Source of the DNA: Heritiera littoralis
Taxonomy: Eukaryota; Streptophyta; Magnoliopsida; Malvales; Malvaceae
DNA: 64,000 nt
Direction: 5' to 3'
NCBI GenBank assembly: GCA_031772115.1
Contig: JAPDPK010000048.1
Location: 1,989,001-2,053,000 of the forward strand
The position numbers were made by a program, and so were the translations under genes. The number at the start of each line of letters is the position of its first letter. The stretch's first letter is position 1. Below, in pieces: positions 58,140-64,000 of the stretch. The notes under the pieces are model-generated. The model was not told the origin of the DNA and did not search any database. It was given only the letters and a program-made list of their open reading frames with translations.

Positions 58140-58380
58140 TGATGTATTGATAGTATATAGTCTCTATACATTATTAATACATAAGAGGTTGACACTTCAT
58201 TAATAAACAAACTAAAAAGATGTCAAATCCTTAAAAATAAATATAAATAAGTGTTTTTCAATTTGCTTAGAAGGGCGGGGCTTCTTTTTAGTTTGCTTAT
58301 TAATGAGGTTATAATCTTTTATGCAATAACAGTGTATAGAATTTATATACTGTCAATGCATCATATATAAAACCTATATA
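58140..58380. mobile_element. MITE of the TGATGCACTGACAGTG family, copy a (worn)
   Basis: Imperfect inverted repeat: TGATGTATTGATAGTATATAG at the left is mirrored by ATACTGTCAATGCATCATAT at the right, with a loop of about 200 bp. Related to the better preserved copy at 58430-58635. Confidence 0.65.
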
Positions 58381-58429
58381 TATATGGATATGATTTATCC
58401 AATTCTTTTGGAATGTTTCTTCAGTTTTA

Positions 58430-58635
58430 GAGTTTGTATATGATGCACTGACAGTGTATAATTTTTATACACTGTCAATGCATTAGAGGTTGACACCTCA
58501 TCAATAGGCCCTTATAGGCAAATTAAAAAAATTTATTTATATTTGCATATAAGGACCTATTGATGAAGTGTCAACCTCTGATGTATTGACAGTGTATATA
58601 AATTATACATTATCAGTGCATCATATATAAATCCT
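58430..58635. mobile_element. MITE of the TGATGCACTGACAGTG family, copy b
   Basis: Well preserved inverted repeat: the left arm begins ATATGATGCACTGACAGTGT and runs through GGTTGACACCTCATCAATAG; the right arm is its reverse complement with few changes, ending at about 58628. The AT-rich loop is about 58515-58545. No coding capacity. Confidence 0.8.
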
Positions 58636-58707
58636 TATTTTTATTCATTATCCTTTGGTGTTTATATACTTGACAAATTTTACAAAAAAAAATCATTATT
58701 AATAATT

Positions 58708-59120
58708 GGCTTAATAGCCAAATAAGCCTTCAACCTTTAACCCAAAATAAAATTTAGCCATCAACGTTTATCGCATGAAATTCAGTCCATAAACTTTTAT
58801 TTCAGTGGAAATAAACCCTCAACCTTTTACAATTATGCAATTAAGTCCAAATCTGTTAAATGACACTAACTGCCGTTAGTATATCTAACATAAAAGCTAA
58901 CGTGGATAGCTTAGTTGGCAGCCACGTGACATGCCACATATGCAATACTAACGGCAGTTAGTGTCATTTAATAGATTTAGACTTAATTGCATAACTCTAA
59001 AAGGTTGAGGGTTTATTTCCACTAAAATAAAAGTTTATGAACTGAATTTCATGCGATAAAACGTTGAGGGGTAAATTCTATTTTGGGCTAAAGACTGAGA
59101 GTTTATTTGGCTATTAAGCC
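58708..59120. mobile_element. Long-TIR foldback MITE, copy 2 (8-bp target duplication)
   Basis: 413 bp, same family as 39254-39636. It starts GGCTTAATAGCCAAATAAGC and ends with the reverse complement. The direct repeat TAATAATT is at 58700-58707 and 59121-59128. Confidence 0.85.
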
Positions 59121-59737
59121 TAATAATTATGATTTTTATGTAAAAAGTATAATAATGATCTTTTATTTAAAAAAAGCGAAAATACTAAAAAAAGCACGAT
59201 GGGACGAAAACGACGACGTTACAGTCGTCGGTGAAAACATGACCACCCGAATACAGTCGGATGGCGTGACGCAAATTTGAAAAAGACAAGAATTGTCCGT
59301 GATAGCAACCCGTGATTCGCGTACCTCCAAAAGCTTAGAAAATGACACGTGTCAGTTAATAGGTCCTCGTGCTTCATTGTTCCACCGGCTACTGCCAGTA
59401 AATCTTTCAGAGAATGAGAACAAGTCTCGATCTTGTGAAGTATTACACCGAAATGACCAAATCTACTTCTGCTTTTACCATATTACCCCTAAGTCCTAAT
59501 TTAATTTTTTTTTAATTTTTATATTAAAATGTAAATTTGATAATTTTAAACAAATACAATAATATGATATGAAAATTATAAAATAAAATTATGAAAACAA
59601 TAATAATTAAAGTTTTAATAAAAATTATATATGAATTTAAGAAAATTAAAAAAAATCTATTTTGTATTTGATGTATTAAAAGAAATTCTAAAATGATAAA
59701 GATATACTTTTATCATATTACCCCAATTTGTTACTGA

Positions 59738-59958
59738 GTTTATATATAATGCACTAATACCGTATAACTTTTATACACTATTAATCAATCATAAGATAAC
59801 ACTTTATATGCAGGTCCTTAAAAATAAATATTAATAAAATTTTTAAATTTATTTTTAAGGGTTTATACACTTTCAAACTTTGCACATTAATGAGCTGTTA
59901 TCTTATGGCTGACCGACAATGTATAGAAATTATATATTGTTAATACATCATATATAAT
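59738..59958. mobile_element. MITE of the TGATGCACTGACAGTG family, copy c (worn)
   Basis: Inverted repeat with ATATATAATGCACTAATACC at the left and ATTGTTAATACATCATATAT at the right; inner arms AATCATAAGATAACA and TGTTATCTTATGGCT. A further half-copy may lie at about 60335-60450. Confidence 0.6.
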
Positions 59959-62900
59959 CATGTTGTTATTTTAAATTTACTTATAGCCCCAAAAAGGCAG
60001 AATATTCATAGATTTTTTAGAAAATAAAGAGAAAAGGGCCACCAAGAAAAAGGGTTGTTCACTTGTTCATGATATTATTCTTTTTTATTATTTTTTAAGA
60101 GAAAAAGGTGTTTACTTGCATTTCTTTTTGTCACTAAAAAGAACGTGAAAGGTAAGACTTTATGCCACAAATTTAGAATGTCGTGAAAAATAAAGGCAAC
60201 TAACCAAAGCATGCACTGGTGGAGCCGTGAATTTAAACTTCAAATTTTGATGCAGAAGTGGGTCTTCTTCTTGTAACGTTTTAATTTGGTCGCTTCAAGA
60301 TTGAATATTCCAATTGTTAAAAAAATAATATTTATATTTAATGATTTGATGGTATATAATTTTCATATATTATTAATCAATTGTAAAAAGACATTTTATT
60401 AATGAATAAAATTAAAAAATACAAAAATTTTTAAAAATAAATAGTAATAAAATTTCATTAAAAAACGTAATGAATTTTTCTATTTTATAAATTGATTCAA
60501 GAAAATACAACAAAGAAAGACATCCAAAAGCTTGTCATCATTTTGATCATCAACAAAATTAAAAGATTGTTATATTTTTTTAATACATCATACAAATGTC
60601 ATTTTGTTAAATTTGTCAATAAAATTTAAAAATTTAATGAAATAATTTTGTAATGACCACAAATGCAATTGAATTACGTTATTAATCACAAAAAGCTATT
60701 GCATTATTCCAAAATCATTTGAAAAATATGCAAAAATGATAAATTTCATATTTCTAAAGCTCCTTGACATCCATCTACATGTAAGAATAAAAACCAAACA
60801 AACTAAACTAGTTGGAAATCATTAGCAATCCCTCCGGGTCTATCACATCTTTGTCTCTTGTTTGTCCCCCCATGCTTTATCAAAGCTACCACCATGCACG
60901 ACTTTTATCATAAAAATTCTCCTCAATTCTTACTTTCACCGCCTATATTTTTTGCTTTAATATGTAAAAAATAAAAAAGTAACATTACATAAAATTAAAT
61001 AGTTATTATGAAGAATCAAAACTTAATATTTCAAAATATTTTTGAAAAGTTGACGACATTGTTCCATGTCAATGAATTTTAACTTTTCAATCAGATTTTT
61101 ATTAGGCTCATGTTAATTCAGATGACATGTATATTATTGTGAGAATTGAAAGTTGGTGTAACATCTAGAAACCTAAATTTTCGAACCAAATTTTTCTTTT
61201 TAAAACACTTATTCACTTCGATCAATTTACAATCATATGATTTGCATTTGGTGTCAGTATAAGTTCTCCTTATAACTTTCGATATTATTAATCATTATAC
61301 CTTTAAAATAATTTATCTATGATTATTAAATATGAAATCAGAGTATAAATTACAATATAAAAATTTATACTTTTATTAATATCAATTTATTACAAATACA
61401 TTTCAACTATTTCTTTAACATTCCTTGACCCTACGCTATACGATTTACATCTCGTACTATAAATTTAATTGCTGTGCACACACATGTCTGAATATAAAAG
61501 CATAACACTTAAGATATACCCACTCACTTGGTTGCTTAGACTTCTAGAAATTTTCTTTATTCTACCTTACAGCAGTGATTCTCTCATATACCAATGAGTT
61601 ATCTGAGATGGTAAGGAAGGGGGTGAGCTTGGAGAAGCCTAGTAAGAAATAAGTATAAGAGAACTAATGCTATGAAATCTATATGCATAAAATCACTTTA
61701 TTCCTAGCCATACACTAAGGGACATTTTAGGAAAGATACTATAGTCGGCTAGGTAACTAGATGGAGTATGGGATGTACTTTGCATTGTTGTAGGTAGAGG
61801 CAGAAACTGAAAATCAGGAATAACCTGAGGCATGCTACGATCGTACTATCCTTAAGGATTATTTCATCGTAGGTGTAATCCCCCATGATTCAACAGGCTT
61901 TTCTGGAATAACTAGGAAGCAGGAATAGCTAAGAAGAATAAGAGAGGTTTTAACTCAGCAATAGGCGAGAGCAGAAGAAGTAAAGAGATGAAGAAGCAAT
62001 GCATGGAGGCCTTCTGTAGCACTGTATTTATAGGCAAAATTATGAACAATGGTAATGTTCAGAAAATCAAACTGTAATCAGAATAAAATAAAATCAGGAT
62101 AAAATCTGAATAAAATCAAATCTAAATAAAATATTAATAAAATCTGAATATGAAGGAATCCGTAATATTTGACTGTAACATTAAGTATATAATTTGGAGG
62201 AGGTCAAAGTGAAATCTAGTTTGGGAAGAATTTTGGATAAATTAAAACACAAGTTACCAGATAAGGATTAAATACTAAAAATAGCTAAAATAAAAAGGTA
62301 AAAACTAGGCTTGGACTCTTCTATTTCGCGCACAGGGTGGCAAATCATCAGTTTTTAACTACGAATGGGCTTTCGACTCATTTCTCGTGTGCGCACGAGG
62401 TGCTCCTTTTTGCTTGCCCTTTACAAGCCGATAAAACAATGTTGTTATATAAAACCTTTTGAAAACCATTTATCTAAGCAATGTGGGATAAAAGTCTTTT
62501 AGAAATATACAACTTATCCAATACTTTGAAGTACCTTTCATGTCCTAGTCTGTAGTTCCAACTATAGGGATTTAAATAGTTAATGATGAGTAAACAATAT
62601 AATTATTTAAAATAACACCATGCACTCTTTCAGTTTAAAACAGTGTATAAAACATTTTAAATAAATCAATTCAATAACAATTCAGTATAGGATTCCAGTA
62701 AACAGTGCAGTAAACGATTTAAAACCATAATGCAATTAATATTTAAACCGTTTAGTAAACGTACATAGCTCAGTAAGCATTTATAAATAATCATTAATAG
62801 TGTCGTTGTTATTTAAGTAAACAGTTTAATAACTTCTCCGTAAACAGTACAGTAAATCGATTATCAATAAATAGTCGCAGAATTAGAAATCATGTTTGAT

Positions 62901-64000
62901 AAGCATAACAATTTTAAAATATGTAATATATACCTAATCTAGTTCTATGAGTGCCCGGGATGTCCGAGAATTTGTCACTCCAACTAAAATAGTGGAGACA
63001 AGGCAACACCCAATATACTCATGCATAATGACATATGGCCATAATCTAAAGGTCGTCCATAGATGTACACAGGTCAGGTGTCATCAGGGACACTGAATGA
63101 TGGGACTAAGATCATTCAGCTACTGTAACAGTAACAGTAAGGGGTGCATATGCTTGTAAGCAGCTATAGGGCTAACAGTCTCAAAATAGTTCGTAAAACA
63201 ATTCATTACAGTTTACGGAGATAAGTTCAATAACATATACCTGCAGTCAATCCATAAAAGCATAGTTTAAAAATAATGAGCAGTTTAATAATAAAAATTT
63301 ATAAAATAATTGTAGTTCAATATTCAGTTCTCAAAACATTCTATTTACGCATAAATAAGATATAAAAACATGCAAATGCCTTTACGTACGCAAAATGTGA
63401 TAACATGAATTGTTAAATATTAGACCTCAATTTTTCCGTATGCCTAGGCATTTGAAATAGCATGAACTCAAAACTTGTTAATTCTCATTTCAAGCATTCA
63501 AAACATGCCAAAAAACATAATTCTATGGATTTCTTAAAATTTCGGTAGCATAACGGTTATAACTGTCCTAACTCTCCTGCATGAAAACACAATTTACATT
63601 CCCAAGGCGGTTGATTTTAAATCCATTATAGTATCCAAATCATAAACCTCATTCAAATCAAAATCTTAAGCAATTCACAAATCATTCTAAAACCTCAATC
63701 AGGTCAAACCATAAACAATTTAAAATTTATCTTTAAAACTTCAATCACATGAAAGCATCATTCTCTCCTCCAAAGCCATAAACATTTCAAAACATTTCAA
63801 AACAATTCATAAAATCATTTTCAATATCAATATGCATTCACAGTATCCCTACGTCATCCATATTCATTTCTTATCAATGCAATGTCATGCCATTTCTTAC
63901 AATCCCATTTGTAGTACTGAGCTAGTAGGCGATCACATATTTGCTTATGTATCCATTTCTATCTCACTACTTTGGAACTGCAAAAATAAATTCATAGTAT
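59959..64000. other. Gene-free, probably repeat-derived right end
   Basis: No open frame of gene quality. 62300-63200 has a less AT-rich, organised composition (around GTGCCCGGGATGTCCGAG at 62951 and ACTGAATGATGGGACTAAG at 63092) and reads like part of a long LTR or other retroelement on the minus strand. No boundaries, primer-binding site or domains were found inside the window. Confidence 0.35.

Noticed and set aside
1..64000. tRNA and rRNA genes, CRISPR arrays, bacterial-style operons
   Set aside because: None seen; the window is plant nuclear DNA, and the only tRNA-like signals are SINE boxes and retroelement primer-binding sites.

Overview
This is a window of nuclear DNA from a flowering plant, almost certainly a dicot. 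It has AT-rich intergenic DNA, genes with many GT-AG introns, Ty1/Copia retrotransposons, LINE and SINE insertions and foldback MITEs. The protein sequences feel Sapindales/Citrus-like, but that is an impression and not a demonstration. All positions were read by eye, and exon junctions were checked by frame arithmetic.

Left third (1-22,000): a decaying cluster of UGT74-type UDP-glycosyltransferases on the minus strand. Copy 1 (619-2070) has a full-length body, but its ATG slot reads GAG. Copy 2 (16836-18316) carries a 1-bp deletion and a stop codon, with a SINE inserted just upstream of its ATG. Copy 3 is a rearranged fragment (about 6055-6332 plus 8439-8467) split by a gag-only Copia element (6333-8438, target duplication TGGAT). 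An older degenerate Copia element (9229-15815, target duplication TATAT) lies between the copies. Non-coding flanks of the UGT copies recur several times, including inside the probable leader intron of the next gene.

Middle (22,500-44,700): a complete five-exon BTB/POZ-TAZ gene (+); a box C/D snoRNA whose guide matches the 5.8S rRNA site A47 (about 27,515-27,600, +); two tandem proton-pump-interactor-like genes (-), each disabled by a different lesion (a 26-bp tandem duplication and an in-frame TGA); a complete LSM6 gene (-); and a complete two-hotdog acyl-CoA thioesterase gene of ACOT9 type (+).

Right third (45,600-64,000): a complete four-exon class I formin (-); a structurally complete Copia element with apparently identical LTRs and one frameshift in pol (51580-56387); and a MITE-rich, gene-poor tail. 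The tail ends in about 3 kb that looks repeat-derived but that I cannot classify.

The intact genes (BT, LSM6, thioesterase, formin) are unrelated housekeeping or regulatory loci and do not form a pathway. The more unusual content is the snoRNA, the paired lesions in the tandem interactor genes, and the layered transposon history of the UGT cluster.
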